Below are positions 25,788-36,015 of a stretch of 64,000 bases of DNA, in pieces. The translations under genes were made by a program, and so were the position numbers. Source of the DNA: CAWIOX01 sp963837775 (GTDB taxonomy: Bacteria; Pseudomonadota; Gammaproteobacteria; Burkholderiales; Burkholderiaceae_D); contig CAWIOX010000001.1 in NCBI GenBank assembly GCA_963837775.1, positions 112,219-176,218 of the forward strand, read 5' to 3'. The stretch's first letter is position 1; each line of letters opens with the position of its first letter. The notes beneath the pieces were generated by a model. It saw nothing but the letters and a program-made list of their open reading frames with translations, was not told where the DNA came from and made no database searches.

Positions 25788-27182
25788 ATGTCACTGCGAG
25801 ACAGACTGGAAACCAGCCACGGCGGGGCCGGCAACGATAACGGCGCTTTCGATGCGCCTACGTTGAAGGCTAAAGGCATCGACAACCGTGCTTACCGCGA
25901 ATTGAAGATGCGCATGCATCAGATCCTGCTGGACCGGATCGATCTGCAGGTGATGGACAGCCTGACCCAGCCGCAGCTCAAGGATGAGCTGAAACTCCTG
26001 GTCGAAGAACTGCTGCGCGCCGAGAGCGTCGTGATCAACGATCAGGAGCGCAAGAACCTGGTGCGCGACATCCAGTTCGAGATGCTGGGCCTGGGGCCGC
26101 TGGAATTGTTGATGGCCGATCCGACCGTTTCCGACATCCTGGTCAACACCTACAAGCAAGTGTATGTCGAGCGCTTCGGCAAACTGGAAATGACCGATAT
26201 CAGCTTCAACGACAATGCGCATCTGATGAAAATTATCGACAAGATCGTATCGCGCGTCGGGCGCCGGGTCGATGAGTCGAGTCCGATGGTCGATGCCCGT
26301 CTGCCCGACGGCTCGCGGGTCAACGTGATCATCCCGCCGCTGGCGATCGATGGCCCGATCATGTCGATCCGGCGCTTTGCCGCCAAGCCGCTGACGATGG
26401 ACGATTACATCAAGTACCAAAGCCTGACACCGGCGATGGCGCTGGTGATCGAAGGGCTGGCCCAGGCCAAGGTGAATATGATCATCTCCGGCGGCACTGG
26501 CAGCGGCAAGACCACTCTCCTCAACATTCTGTCCGGTTATATCGGCGTCACCGAACGCATCGTCACCATCGAGGATGCGGCCGAGCTGCAATTGCAACAG
26601 CCGCATGTGGTGCGGCTTGAAACACGGCCGCCCAACATCGAAGGCAAGGGTGAAATCACGCAGCGTTCGCTGGTGCGCAATGCCTTGCGGATGCGGCCCG
26701 ATCGCATCATCCTGGGTGAGGTGCGCGGCCCGGAAGCGATCGATATGCTGCAGGCGATGAACACCGGTCATGAAGGATCGCTGGCGACGATCCACGCCAA
26801 TACGCCGCGGGATGCGCTGACCCGCTTGGAAAACATGATCGGTCTGGCCGGGATGAACCTGCCAACCAAGGTGGCGCGCCATCAGATCAGTTCAGCCATT
26901 ACGGTAGTGCTGCAGATCGCCCGCCTGTCGGATGGCAAGCGCAGGCTGGTCAGCATCCAGGAAATCACCGGGATGGAAGGCGACATTATCACCATGCAGG
27001 AGATATTCTCGTTCCGCCAAACCGGCGTCGGCGATGGCGGTGCGGTGGCCGGACATTATTGCGCCACCGGCGTGCGACCGCATTTTGCCAACCGTTTGCA
27101 TGTGCAGGGCATCGAGTTGCCGGACAGATTATTCGACCCGAGCCATCTTTACGAAATCAAGGTAGCCACGGGAGGCCAGTGA
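25788..27182 (+). CDS. tadA: Tad secretion ATPase TadA/CpaF
   Basis: A 464-aa GSPII/IV-type ATPase that powers pilus extension and retraction. Walker A SGGTGSGKTTLL, Asp box TIEDAAELQL, Walker B RMRPDRIILGEVRG and His box TGHEGSLATIHAN are intact. The start at 25788 (MSLRDRLETS) follows AAGGAGGGG. An upstream frame from 25713 is less likely because it runs out of the repeat. It overlaps tadB by 1 nt (TGATG). Confidence 0.95.
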   Translation: MSLRDRLETSHGGAGNDNGAFDAPTLKAKGIDNRAYRELKMRMHQILLDRIDLQVMDSLTQPQLKDELKLLVEELLRAESVVINDQERKNLVRDIQFEMLGLGPLELLMADPTVSDILVNTYKQVYVERFGKLEMTDISFNDNAHLMKIIDKIVSRVGRRVDESSPMVDARLPDGSRVNVIIPPLAIDGPIMSIRRFAAKPLTMDDYIKYQSLTPAMALVIEGLAQAKVNMIISGGTGSGKTTLLNILSGYIGVTERIVTIEDAAELQLQQPHVVRLETRPPNIEGKGEITQRSLVRNALRMRPDRIILGEVRGPEAIDMLQAMNTGHEGSLATIHANTPRDALTRLENMIGLAGMNLPTKVARHQISSAITVVLQIARLSDGKRRLVSIQEITGMEGDIITMQEIFSFRQTGVGDGGAVAGHYCATGVRPHFANRLHVQGIELPDRLFDPSHLYEIKVATGGQ

Positions 27183-28159
27183 TGGATACTCTTTATATCT
27201 TGTTCGGACTGGCGATCTTCATCGCGGTGGTCTTGCTGCTGAGCGGAATTTACACCACCTGGAATACCTCGCGCGGGCCCGAGGCCAGGCGTATTGCGCG
27301 GCGTTTGCAGGCGATGTCGGCCGGCGCCCACGACGGCCAGCAGGACACCTCGATCTTGAAAAAACGGCTGCTCAGCGAAGCGCCCGGCCTCCAGCGCATG
27401 CTGCAGCGTGTGGCGCGCGTCCACTCTCTGGATCGATTGCTGCTGCAATCGGGCGTGCGCATCAATGTCGCCCAGTTCTGCCTGCTGTCGCTGGCTTGTA
27501 GTGTAGCGGCCCTGCTCATGTTGACCTTGCTTGGCGTGCCGCTGATGCTGGCCGTGGTGCCGGGAGCGATGGCAGCCGTCATTCCCTTGCTGATGGTGCT
27601 GGCCAGGAAGCGCAAGCGGCTGGCGCGGATCGAAGCGCAGTTGCCGGATGCGCTCGACCTGATGAGCCGCGCCTTGCGGGCCGGCCACGCCTTTCCGTCG
27701 GCAGTGAGCATGGTCGGCGACGAAATGGCCGATCCGGTGGCGGGCGAATTCCGTATCGTCTTCGACGAGGTCAACTATGGCATTCCGATGCCGGACGCCT
27801 TGAAAAACCTGTCCACCCGCGTACCCAGCACCGACGTCAGCTACTTTGTGGTGGCGGTGCTGATCCAGCGCGAGACCGGCGGCAACCTGACCGAATTGCT
27901 TGGCAACATTGCCGCCATCGTGCGCGAGCGGCTCAAGCTGTTCGGGCAGATTCGTACCTTTTCTGCCGAAGGGCGGCTTTCGGCCTGGATTCTTTGTTTG
28001 CTGCCGGTGGGATTGGTATTGGTGCTGCAGGTGATCAATCCGCATTACATGGAAGTGCTGTGGACCGACCCCTTTGGCCGACAAATGATGATGATCATGG
28101 CCTTATTCATGGTGTTGGGAGTGTTCTGGATGCGGAAAATCATTCGTATCAGAGTGTGA
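27182..28159 (+). CDS. tadB: Tad inner-membrane platform protein TadB
   Basis: A 325-aa protein with N-terminal TM segments and a GSPII-F domain (LPDALDLMSRALRAGHAFPSAVSMV; REXXGNLTELLGNIA type) followed by C-terminal TMs. It is translationally coupled to tadA by a TGATG overlap. Together with TadC it forms the platform on which TadA acts. Confidence 0.94.
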   Translation: MDTLYILFGLAIFIAVVLLLSGIYTTWNTSRGPEARRIARRLQAMSAGAHDGQQDTSILKKRLLSEAPGLQRMLQRVARVHSLDRLLLQSGVRINVAQFCLLSLACSVAALLMLTLLGVPLMLAVVPGAMAAVIPLLMVLARKRKRLARIEAQLPDALDLMSRALRAGHAFPSAVSMVGDEMADPVAGEFRIVFDEVNYGIPMPDALKNLSTRVPSTDVSYFVVAVLIQRETGGNLTELLGNIAAIVRERLKLFGQIRTFSAEGRLSAWILCLLPVGLVLVLQVINPHYMEVLWTDPFGRQMMMIMALFMVLGVFWMRKIIRIRV

Positions 28160-28213
28160 GCGGGTTCGTAATCGGAGGTTTGCCCGCACCATTGGAAAGA
28201 AAGGACGAATATC

Positions 28214-29155
28214 ATGCCCGGCTTGAACCTGATTTTTCTTGCACTGGTCTTTTTGGCCGTATTTTGTTTTTCCCTGCTGCTGATGCGTTTTTGGTTGCCC
28301 AATCCGGTACAGCAGAGACTGCAACGCTTTGTAGCCGATCCCGGCGCGGCTGAAACCAGAACGGCCGACACGTGGGTCGCGCGGATCGCCAAGCTGTCCG
28401 GCCCATTGGCAAAATTGTCGGTGCCGGATGAAGGCTGGGAAAAATCGGCGCTGCGCACCCGTTTCATGAACGCAGGATTGCGCGGCGAGCACGCACCGCT
28501 GATTTACTTCGGCGCCAAAACGCTGCTCGCGCTTGCTGCGCCGATTCTGCTGTGGCTGATCCTCACCGTGTCCGGCGTGAAGCTGGGCGCCAATGACATG
28601 ATGTTTTTCCTGCTGCTTGCCGCCACGATCGGCCTTTATCTGCCGAATCTCATTCTGGCGCGCATCGTGGCGGCACGCCAGCTGGAGATTTTCGAGACTT
28701 TCCCCGATGTGCTGGACTTGCTGACGATTTGCATCGAGGCCGGTCTGGCGATGGATGCCGCGATTGTCAGGGTGGCCGATGAAATGATGCCGGTTGCGCC
28801 GGTACTGAGCGAAGAGTTGCGCATGGTGACGCTGGAACTGCGCGCCGGCAACAGCAAGGAAAAAGCGCTGCGCAATCTGGCCATGCGCACCGGAGTCGAG
28901 GATGTGGACACGCTGGTGGCAATGCTGATCCAGGCCGAACGCTTCGGTACCAGCATCGCCGACTCGCTGCGGGTGCATTCGGAAGGCTTGCGCACCAAGC
29001 GCCGCCAGCGAGCCGAAGAAACCGCCGCAAAAATTGCATTGAAGCTGCTGTTTCCGCTGATTTTTTGCATCTTCCCAGCCTTGATGCTGGTGTTGCTTGG
29101 CCCGGCCATGATCCAGATCTACCGCGTTTTGCTGCCGACCATGGCAGGCCAGTGA
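28214..29155 (+). CDS. tadC: Tad inner-membrane platform protein TadC
   Basis: A 313-aa GSPII-F protein (DVLDLLTICIEAGLAMDAAIVRVADE; QAERFGTSIADSLRVHSEGLR) with hydrophobic segments at both ends. It is the partner of TadB. Its frame is intact; it is the last undamaged gene of the tad operon. A 170-bp gap follows with no clear feature. Confidence 0.94.
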   Translation: MPGLNLIFLALVFLAVFCFSLLLMRFWLPNPVQQRLQRFVADPGAAETRTADTWVARIAKLSGPLAKLSVPDEGWEKSALRTRFMNAGLRGEHAPLIYFGAKTLLALAAPILLWLILTVSGVKLGANDMMFFLLLAATIGLYLPNLILARIVAARQLEIFETFPDVLDLLTICIEAGLAMDAAIVRVADEMMPVAPVLSEELRMVTLELRAGNSKEKALRNLAMRTGVEDVDTLVAMLIQAERFGTSIADSLRVHSEGLRTKRRQRAEETAAKIALKLLFPLIFCIFPALMLVLLGPAMIQIYRVLLPTMAGQ

Positions 29156-29326
29156 GTGGTGTGCAGGTCGCTATTGATTGGCACAATGCTTCAGGCAAGA
29201 GAGGTGGTGCAGTTATAAAAACCAGTCGCAGAGAGTAAGGCAATTGCAGCCTGGGTCCCAAAACAGTCTGCGATTTTCCGAATTTTTCTCTGTGCCCCAA
29301 GGCTTACACGGACAAGCGAGATCATC

Positions 29327-29846
29327 ATGTGGGCGAACATGCGCTGTAGAGCAAGGCAGGCAAAAAAAGGACTGGAAAAAGGGGCAACCATGGTCGAGTT
29401 CGCATTGCTCGCACCGCTGCTGTTCTTCCTGATGTTCATCATCATCGAGCTTAGCCTGATGTTCTGGGTCAATCTGACCATGCAATACGCGGTCAGGGAA
29501 GGCGCGCGCTACTCGGTTACCGGGCAAAGCAATCTGGACCCGGCCACGGTAAACCAGCAGCGTTATCTGGCCGTGATCCAGAAGATCAAGGACAGCTCGA
29601 TGGGACTGTATGACCGGGTCAATCCGACCATCGTCGTCAATAAGGTTGCACAGGCGCCCGGCACGTATGGCAATGCGATGTTCGGCGCAGCCGAGCGAAA
29701 CTATCGTGCTGCAACTGAACTGCACCTGGCCGGTCGTGACCCCCGCCTGGCGCTTGATGGCACTGCTCAATCCAAGCACTCAAACAAGTTCCCCGGGGTC
29801 ATACGCGTTCAGCGTTGCCGCCACCATGCGTAATGAGGCCTTCTGA
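29327..29846 (+). CDS. tadE: Pseudopilin TadE, frameshifted
   Basis: About 172 aa after correction. A basic leader (RCRARQAKKGLEKG) precedes ATMVEFALLAPLLFFLMFIIIELSLMFW, the TadE pseudopilin helix with Glu at +5. The frame breaks near 29692: removing one A from CCGAGCGAA joins NAMFGAA to ETIVLQLNCTWPVVTP, and the C-terminus becomes AFSVAATMRNEAF. The length is 3n+1. The start may be 29339. Its stop overlaps the next gene start at 29846. Confidence 0.8.
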
Positions 29847-30451
29847 TGAATACCAATCAGCGCGCAGTGCTGCAAACAAGGCAGCGCATGAAAAACAGAA
29901 AAAAATCGGCAGGAACCGCTGCGGTGGAATTTGCCTTCATTCTGCCCTTGCTGGTGTTGCTGGCGATCCCGATTTTTGATCTGGCGCGGATCATACAGGC
30001 CAACATGATCCTGATTAATATCAGCCGCGAAGGAGCCAATCTGGCCTCCAGGACATACCGATGATCCGCAAGCCATCATGGACGCGATTGCACAGACGGC
30101 GCCGCCGCTGGATATGAAAGCCAAGGGCATGATCTACATCACCAAGGTCATGGGAAACAACGAAGGCGGCACCATCCAGAACAGGATTCTGCGCCAGGAC
30201 AAATGGCTGCAGGGCTCGTATGCACAGCCAGCACAGCTCTGGAGCTGCAGCTGGCGGCTGGGTTGATGGCAGTTGCAACGGCATTTCAAGCGACCCGAAT
30301 AACGCGCCAGTTGCCAACGTGATGACCGGGAAGCTGAGGATGGCGAGGTGATTTATGTGGTGGAGGGGTTTTATCAAGCTTCAGCATATTGTTCAGTGCG
30401 ATGAATCTGGGATTTGGCATTAGCACGCCGCAGTTCAGTCCAAAGTTGTAA
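29846..30451 (+). pseudogene. tadF: TadE/TadF-like pseudopilin, multiply frameshifted
   Basis: The start MNTNQRAVLQTRQRMKNRKKSAGTAAVEFAFILPLLVLLAIPIFDLARI is a normal pseudopilin leader and helix. The frame is then lost near 30060 (TACCGATGAT; one base removed gives ASRTYDDPQAIMDA), again near 30240 and 30340, and near 30383. The coding trace ends FSILFSAMNLGFGISTPQFSPKL at 30451. At least four lesions in 600 bp, so not expressible as written. Confidence 0.75.
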
Positions 30452-30521
30452 GCAAGACGATATTTGCCAGTAGAGCGATATTTTGATGCGGTGAATTTAA
30501 CGTGGTGATTCGGAGAATGTC

Positions 30522-31987
30522 ATGCGACCGCTCAATGTATGCAAATTCAGGAAACAACAAGGCCAGGTCTTCATCATTGTCGCGCTGTCGCTGGTGGCGC
30601 TGATCGGCTCGGTCGGGCTGGCGGTCGATTCCGGCCTGGGTTACATGGTCAAGGCCAAGCTCAACGCCGCAGTCGATTCGGCCAGCATTGCCGCTGCCAG
30701 GGCGGTGACTCAAGGGCAACACGCAAGCAGAGCAAAGAGCCAATGCCCAGCAAGGCGGCACAGGAAATTTTTCGCCGCCAACTATCCCGCTGCCGGCTAT
30801 CTGGGATCGACGCCCAGCGTTTCCCAATCCCACCGTCACCTTCGATCATGGAAGCCGGGCAGTGACCATCAATGCCAGCGCCAGCGCGTGCCGTGCCGGT
30901 GACCTTCATGCGGGTACTGAACTTCAATCTGCTCAATGTCGCCGCGTCTGCCCAGACGTAAGGCAGGATCTCGACATGGCGTTTGTGATTGACACCTCGG
31001 GTTCGATGAATCCATCCAGGACGCAAGTGAAGGCCAACGCAAAATTATTCCTGACGAAGTTCAATCCGGGACCGGTCACGCCGGGCCGGAATGGGGACCG
31101 GATGGCATTGATCCATTTTTCCTATGGTGCCGAGGTGGACGACCGATCCGGCACAGTGAAGACACGGGGATTTGATCGCACCAGCATGAATACCCATATC
31201 GATGCGTTACGGATTTTAACGGCTTGACCAATTCCGCTGAGGGTATCTGGCATGCGCGCGATCAGCTCAACAGCATTGCGCTGACCGACCGCTCCAGCCT
31301 GCGCGTCATCGTGTTTTTTTCCGACGGCGCGCCGAATACTTTTTCTTCCCAATTCAAGTTCAATCCCGACACGCGCTGTCGCAATGGCGGCGACACATAT
31401 CGTCTGCCGGGTTCGCTCATCTCGAGGGGAAACTGGACGCCAGCGGCTTGCGTGACCCTTTGGCAGCATCAACGCGCCAATTGGCACGGAACGTGCTGGC
31501 AGGACACTGTCATACGTCAACACTAAATAATTCGGTGGCTACTTGCCAGCGACGCGCTGCCAGATTGGTATACCGCGCACAACGATCTGGCAACTAACAG
31601 TCAATTTCCGATAGTCTCCGCCTTGTCGCCGAAGTACGCGTACCGCGCGGTCACCAGCGACACGAGTCCACAGCTACGGCGTCGCAACGTGAACCGGGCC
31701 TCCAGAAACCTGCTGGAGGCGATGGCCGCGAAAGCGCGCAGAAGAAGGGATATATGTATTTACCTTAGGTCTGGGCGGAGCACTTGACCGACACGAATCG
31801 GGTGGGCCGGACGGGGAAAAAAGCGAGATATGCTCAAGTGCATGGCCAACACCGCCGATGCGCCAAAGCGCTGTACCGATGCCGGCGCCGGCCAGCCGGT
31901 CGGCATCTACTGCCACGCGGTGGATGCCAATGACTGAAACCCTGTTTCGAAAAACTGGCCTCGGCGATTTTGCGCATTACCAAATGA
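30522..31987 (+). pseudogene. tadG: TadG-like pilus protein with von Willebrand A domain, heavily frameshifted
   Basis: The N-terminus is TadG-like (KQQGQVFIIVALSLVALIGSVGLAVDSGLGYMVKAKLNAAVDSASIAAARA). A VWA domain follows in other frames, with the MIDAS motif DTSGSMNPS (near 30985) and SLRVIVFFSDGAPNTFSS (near 31300). The trace ends KPCFEKLASAILRITK at 31987, the usual TadG C-terminus. At least six frame changes lie between about 30715 and 31940. The length is near 480 codons, so bases are shifted rather than large pieces lost. Confidence 0.8.
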
Positions 31988-32034
31988 TTTGATTGCAATA
32001 AGCCGCGACCCAAGCGGCACAAGGGAGAATCATC

Positions 32035-33271
32035 ATGAAATTTGCACGCATCATGCTGCCGCTGGTATGCAGCGTTCCGGTATTGCTCGGTTGTGCGACA
32101 CCTGCCAATGCCCCGCAAAAAGGCGCGGTGGCGCTGACGGTGCAGCCTTTGCTGCGGATCAGGGATTCTGCCGGCAGCGCACGCGATTATTATCAGCTGG
32201 GTCGTTTTTACCAGGGCCAGAATCGCTTTGCGCAGGCCGCGGAAGCGTATCGCAAGGCGCTGGAGCATCACAAGGACAATATCGAGGCGCGCAATGCGCT
32301 GGCGACCACCTATTCCGCGCAAGGCAAGCTCAACGAGGCGATTGCCGAGTTCGAGACGATTCTGAAAGTCACGCCGCAACTCGCGCATCTGCATAACAAT
32401 CTGGGCTACGCCTACTATCTGCAAAACAATTTCAGTAAGGCGATTGCCGCGTTCGAGACAGCGGCCGCGCTGGAGCCGAACAACCCGAGGACGCACAACA
32501 ACTTGGGATTGGCGTACCGGAAGATGGGCGATGTGGAAAAAGCGCGCCTGGCTTTCGCCCGTGCTGCCGAATTGAATAGTAACGGCGCCATGGCAGTCGC
32601 GCCGGTCGCAGCGATTGCCGCACCTGCCGCCACACGGGCAGCGGCAGGGAGCATAGAAAATATTGCACCATCGATTGCGCTGAAGAACGATGCGCCCGGC
32701 ATTGACCTGCCAGCCCCGCCTGCCAGCGTATCTTCACACGATTGGCGGCGACGCGGTAACGCTAACGACAGCCAGTCCTGCCGCTGCCCTGCCGGCACCG
32801 GCCTCGCTGGCGCTGAAGATTATGGATTCGATCAGCTGGAGCACGAAGGGCGTGCTCACTGAAACCAATGGGGCAATCAGCGCGCGGCTGTTGGCAGGCA
32901 GCGCCGGCACCGACGACAAAGTCTTTCGGCTTGAAGTCGCCAACGGCAATGGTGTCACCGGCCTGGCCAGAAAAGTCCGCGCGACGCTGGCGCAGCAAGG
33001 CTTGCCGGTGTCTTATCTGAGCAATTTGAAACCTTACCGGACACTGGAAACCACGATCCAGTACCGCAGCGGCTTCCGCGACGAAGCGTTGCGATTGGGC
33101 CGGACTTTGATCAAGCCGCCGATATTGGTCAGCAATGACCGCTTGCGCGGCAGCGCAGACGTGCAACTGGTGCTGGGCAAAGATGCCACCAGCACGATGG
33201 CCCTGTTCCGCACCGACAGCGGCACGGTAAAGCTGGCGAAAGATGTTGTGACACGGGATGACGCAAGTTGA
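32035..33271 (+). CDS. tadD: TadD-like TPR lipoprotein with LytR C-terminal domain, frameshifted
   Basis: About 411 aa after correction. Signal with lipobox LLGC, then three to four TPRs (DYYQLGRFYQGQNRFAQAAEAYRKALE; ARNALATTYSAQGKLNEAIAEFE; AHLHNNLGYAYYLQNNFSKAIAAFE; THNNLGLAYRKMGDVEKARLAFA). A Pro/Ala linker follows, then a LytR_C domain (FRLEVANGNGVTGLARKVRATL). The frame breaks near 32735 (ASVSSHDW to HTIGGDAVTLT); the length is 3n+1. TadD helps assemble the pilus machine; the LytR_C fusion suggests contact with the cell wall. Confidence 0.8.
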
Positions 33272-33389
33272 GACAGCAGGGTGTTGCAAGCAATAGGGAG
33301 CGGGCAAGTATTCATTGTTCTTGATGCATGTCCGACTAAAAAAGGCGAGACGGTGGCGCCATTTCTGCCGAAATTGATCAAAGGTGCAA

Positions 33390-34985
33390 TTGTGAAAACA
33401 AAAGCGATATGGCTGATTAAAACTGTGCCTTGTTTGTGGCATTGGCGCTCACTGCATTTGCGGCGGAAGTGGCAGTGCCGACTCACTGGCGCCGACATTA
33501 TGTTCGACGTCGAATTTGAGTGCGTGCGGCGGTGGTGGCGGGCTCAATACCAGCGCTACAACGACTGCAAGCAAAGCCAAGATGACGGTGTCCTTGCTGG
33601 ATCAAGGCGGCAGCCCTGCCAATTTGCTGACCGGCGTTGCGGCTTTGAGTGCCAAGGTACGCGTTACGAATGCCGCCGGGCAGCCGGTGTCCGGCGCTGT
33701 CGTGCTGTTCATCGATCGGTGATGCCACATTGGCGACCCTCAGCCCTGCATCCGATCTGACCGATAGCAATGGTTTTGCACTTGTCACCATTACATTGGC
33801 GTCGCCTTCTGCTGCGGGCGCAACGACAATCAATGCATCCGCCAGTTTTGATGATCCCGCCAATCCCGGTACAAAGATTTCCGTTTCCGGCAGCGCCAAT
33901 TTCAAGGTGGGTGTTAGATTCTCAGGATGCACCGGCAAGTATCTTGCTGCAGTCGATCAGTCCTGCTGACAAATCCATTCTGTTGCAAGGCGCAATCGGC
34001 ACGGGACGCGTGCAAACCGCACAAGTGACATTCAAAGTGACCGGCAAAAATGGGCAGGCAATCGCCAGCCAAAAAGTCAAATTTGCATTCGTTCCTGCAT
34101 CGGCCGATTTGACATTTGCCAGCGATAACGGAGTGTCCGGATTAAACGGCGAAGTTACTGCCATCGTCAATTCCGGGAGTACCGTGACTGTGGCAGCCGT
34201 GAAGGTAACTGTGGTTGATCAAAGCGATAATCCGGTTCTGGACCAGAATGGGCTGCCTATCAGTGCGGTATCCGACCAGATTACGGTGACCAACACGACT
34301 TTGAATGCAAACGGCATTTCATTTTCAGTGGATAAGCACGCCTTTGAGGGATGGAATGTTGATGGCCTGTTCTCCACGATTACCGTCCGCTTGACCGACT
34401 TGCAGGGTGGTCAGATTACCGACGGCACCGCAGTTACCTTCACGACCAATGGCGGGGCGATTACCGGCGAAAACAATAGCGCCAAATGCACGACCAAGGA
34501 TGGTGCATGTTCCGTCAAGCTGGTGGGCCAAAATCCACGGGCCCCGCTGGGTATTGCAGATGTCATCGCCTCGGTTCAGCTCAATGGCAGCATCGTCACA
34601 AGACACGTATTTGTGGCGATGAGCGGTTCGTTCGCCGCGTTTTCAGGCGGCTTCACGTGGATTTCACTGGCCCGCCGCTAGTTGCGATACACAGACGATT
34701 GCCTTCAATCTGTCTGATGTGAACGGCAACATCATGCCCGAAGGCACCAAACTGAGCATCCTGGCGCCGCTGAATGCGAGCGGCGTGCTGGTCAATGATA
34801 CGGTCAAGTATCAGGGCTCGCTTACCGGCGGGACCACGCATGCTCTGCAGGTGACTCCTGGCGGTGCCATCCCATGCAATGTGGCAGGAACCCGCACCGT
34901 GAACGGCAATTTGACGCTGGTGCTGACCACGCCTTATGGTTTGGAAACGACGCAAGTCGTGACGGTGCAATACAAGGCAATTTAA
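33390..34985 (+). pseudogene. Large lipoprotein with bacterial Ig-like (Big_1) domains, frameshifted
   Basis: Coding traces in several frames: a lipobox-like LSACGGGGG (near 33515), then Ig-like segments MTVSLLDQGGSPANLLTGVAALSAKVRV, ILLQGAIGTGRVQTAQVTFKVTGKNGQAI, VDGLFSTITVRLTDLQGGQITDGTAVTFTTNGGAITG, and a last part ending GLETTQVVTVQYKAI. Frame changes occur near 33420-33500, 33715, 33925 and 34665. The GTG start at 33390 is tentative. It follows tadD and precedes a strong terminator, so it belongs to the tad transcript. It is probably a surface adhesin or pilus-tip partner. Confidence 0.7.
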
Positions 34986-35022
34986 TGGTTGGGCCGGGTA
35001 GTTGGCCTGGTGTCTTCTTTTG

Positions 35023-35058
35023 ACGGGATTGCAGTGCGTGGCGGCACTGCAATCCCGT
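35023..35058 (+). terminator. Rho-independent terminator at the end of the tad locus
   Basis: ACGGGATTGCAGTGC (35023-35037) pairs perfectly with GCACTGCAATCCCGT (35044-35058) over 15 bp with a 6-nt loop, followed by TTGATTTT. The remaining sequence to 35335 is AT-rich leader DNA for ahpC, with an imperfect OxyR-like stretch (GATAG-N8-AATCG-N5-AATAT, near 35236) of low confidence. Confidence 0.9.
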
Positions 35059-35335
35059 TTGATTTTGAGTTCAATGCCAGCATGATCCGTCGCGGTGCCC
35101 GGTTTGCGTTCATCTGCCCGAGTACATCAACCGCGCAAACCTTGCAAACCGCTCAGTAGCCAGCACATTCATCGAAATCTTTCAGCCCATTGACTACTAT
35201 GTCAATGTTGGTAATCGCACACGCGTTATTTTGATAGTTATAAACAATCGAAACAATATAATTAATCAATTTCACAAATTACCAATATCGCCTTATCATT
35301 CAATTTCCACATTTCAACCCATGAAGGAAAACGAC

Positions 35336-35899
35336 ATGTCTCTTATCAATACCGAAATCAAACCATTCAAGGCAACTGCTTACCACAACGGCAAATTCGT
35401 GCCAGTGAGCAATGAAGACCTGAAAGGCAAATGGTCTGTATTCGTATTCTATCCAGCCGATTTCACCTTCGTTTGCCCGACCGAACTGGGCGACCTGGCT
35501 GACAACTACGCTGAATTCCAGAAGCTGGGCGTTGAAATTTACAGCGTTTCGACCGACACGCACTTCACGCACAAAGCGTGGCACGACACTTCCGACACCA
35601 TCAAGAAGATTCAATACCCGATGCTGGCCGATCCGACATTGGCGCTGTCGCGCAATTTTGAAGTGCTGATCGAAGAAGAAGGCCTGGCACTGCGCGGCAC
35701 TTTCGTCATCAATCCTGAAGGCCAGATCAAAGTGATCGAAGTGCACGACCTCGGCATCGGCCGCGATGCGAAGGAATTGCTGCGCAAAGTGCAGGCAGCG
35801 CAATACGTCGCATCCCATCCGGGTGAAGTGTGCCCTGCAAAATGGACCCCAGGCGAAGCCACACTGACACCATCGCTGGATCTGGTCGGCAAGATCTAA
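35336..35899 (+). CDS. ahpC: Alkyl hydroperoxide reductase subunit C (2-Cys peroxiredoxin)
   Basis: A 187-aa peroxiredoxin reducing peroxides, recycled by AhpF. The peroxidatic Cys is in FYPADFTFVCPTELGDL (near residue 47) and the resolving Cys in HPGEVCPAKW (near residue 166). The start at 35336 (MSLINTEIKPF) matches the family length exactly; the AAGGAAA stretch serves as ribosome site. AT-rich upstream DNA suggests a strong promoter. Confidence 0.97.
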   Translation: MSLINTEIKPFKATAYHNGKFVPVSNEDLKGKWSVFVFYPADFTFVCPTELGDLADNYAEFQKLGVEIYSVSTDTHFTHKAWHDTSDTIKKIQYPMLADPTLALSRNFEVLIEEEGLALRGTFVINPEGQIKVIEVHDLGIGRDAKELLRKVQAAQYVASHPGEVCPAKWTPGEATLTPSLDLVGKI

Positions 35900-35914
35900 T
35901 TAGCTGCATCGCGC

Positions 35915-35975
35915 CGTAGGATGGGTGAAACCCATTGCGTATCGAACTTGCAAGATGGGTTGCACCCATCCTACG
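35915..35975. repeat. CGTAGGATGGGTG extragenic palindrome between ahpC and ahpF
   Basis: CGTAGGATGGGTG (35915-35927) pairs with CACCCATCCTACG (35963-35975), with inner GGGTTGCACCC symmetry. It is the same class as the element at 13933-13986. In this place it could fold in the ahpC mRNA 3' end and separate expression of the two genes. Confidence 0.7.
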
Positions 35976-36015
35976 AAGCATCACCCGAACCCCTGTAGTG
36001 AAATGTGAGGCAGTC

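Noticed and set aside
35225..35270. OxyR site upstream of ahpC
   Set aside because: Only a loose ATAG-like match, too degenerate to list as a feature although biologically plausible.
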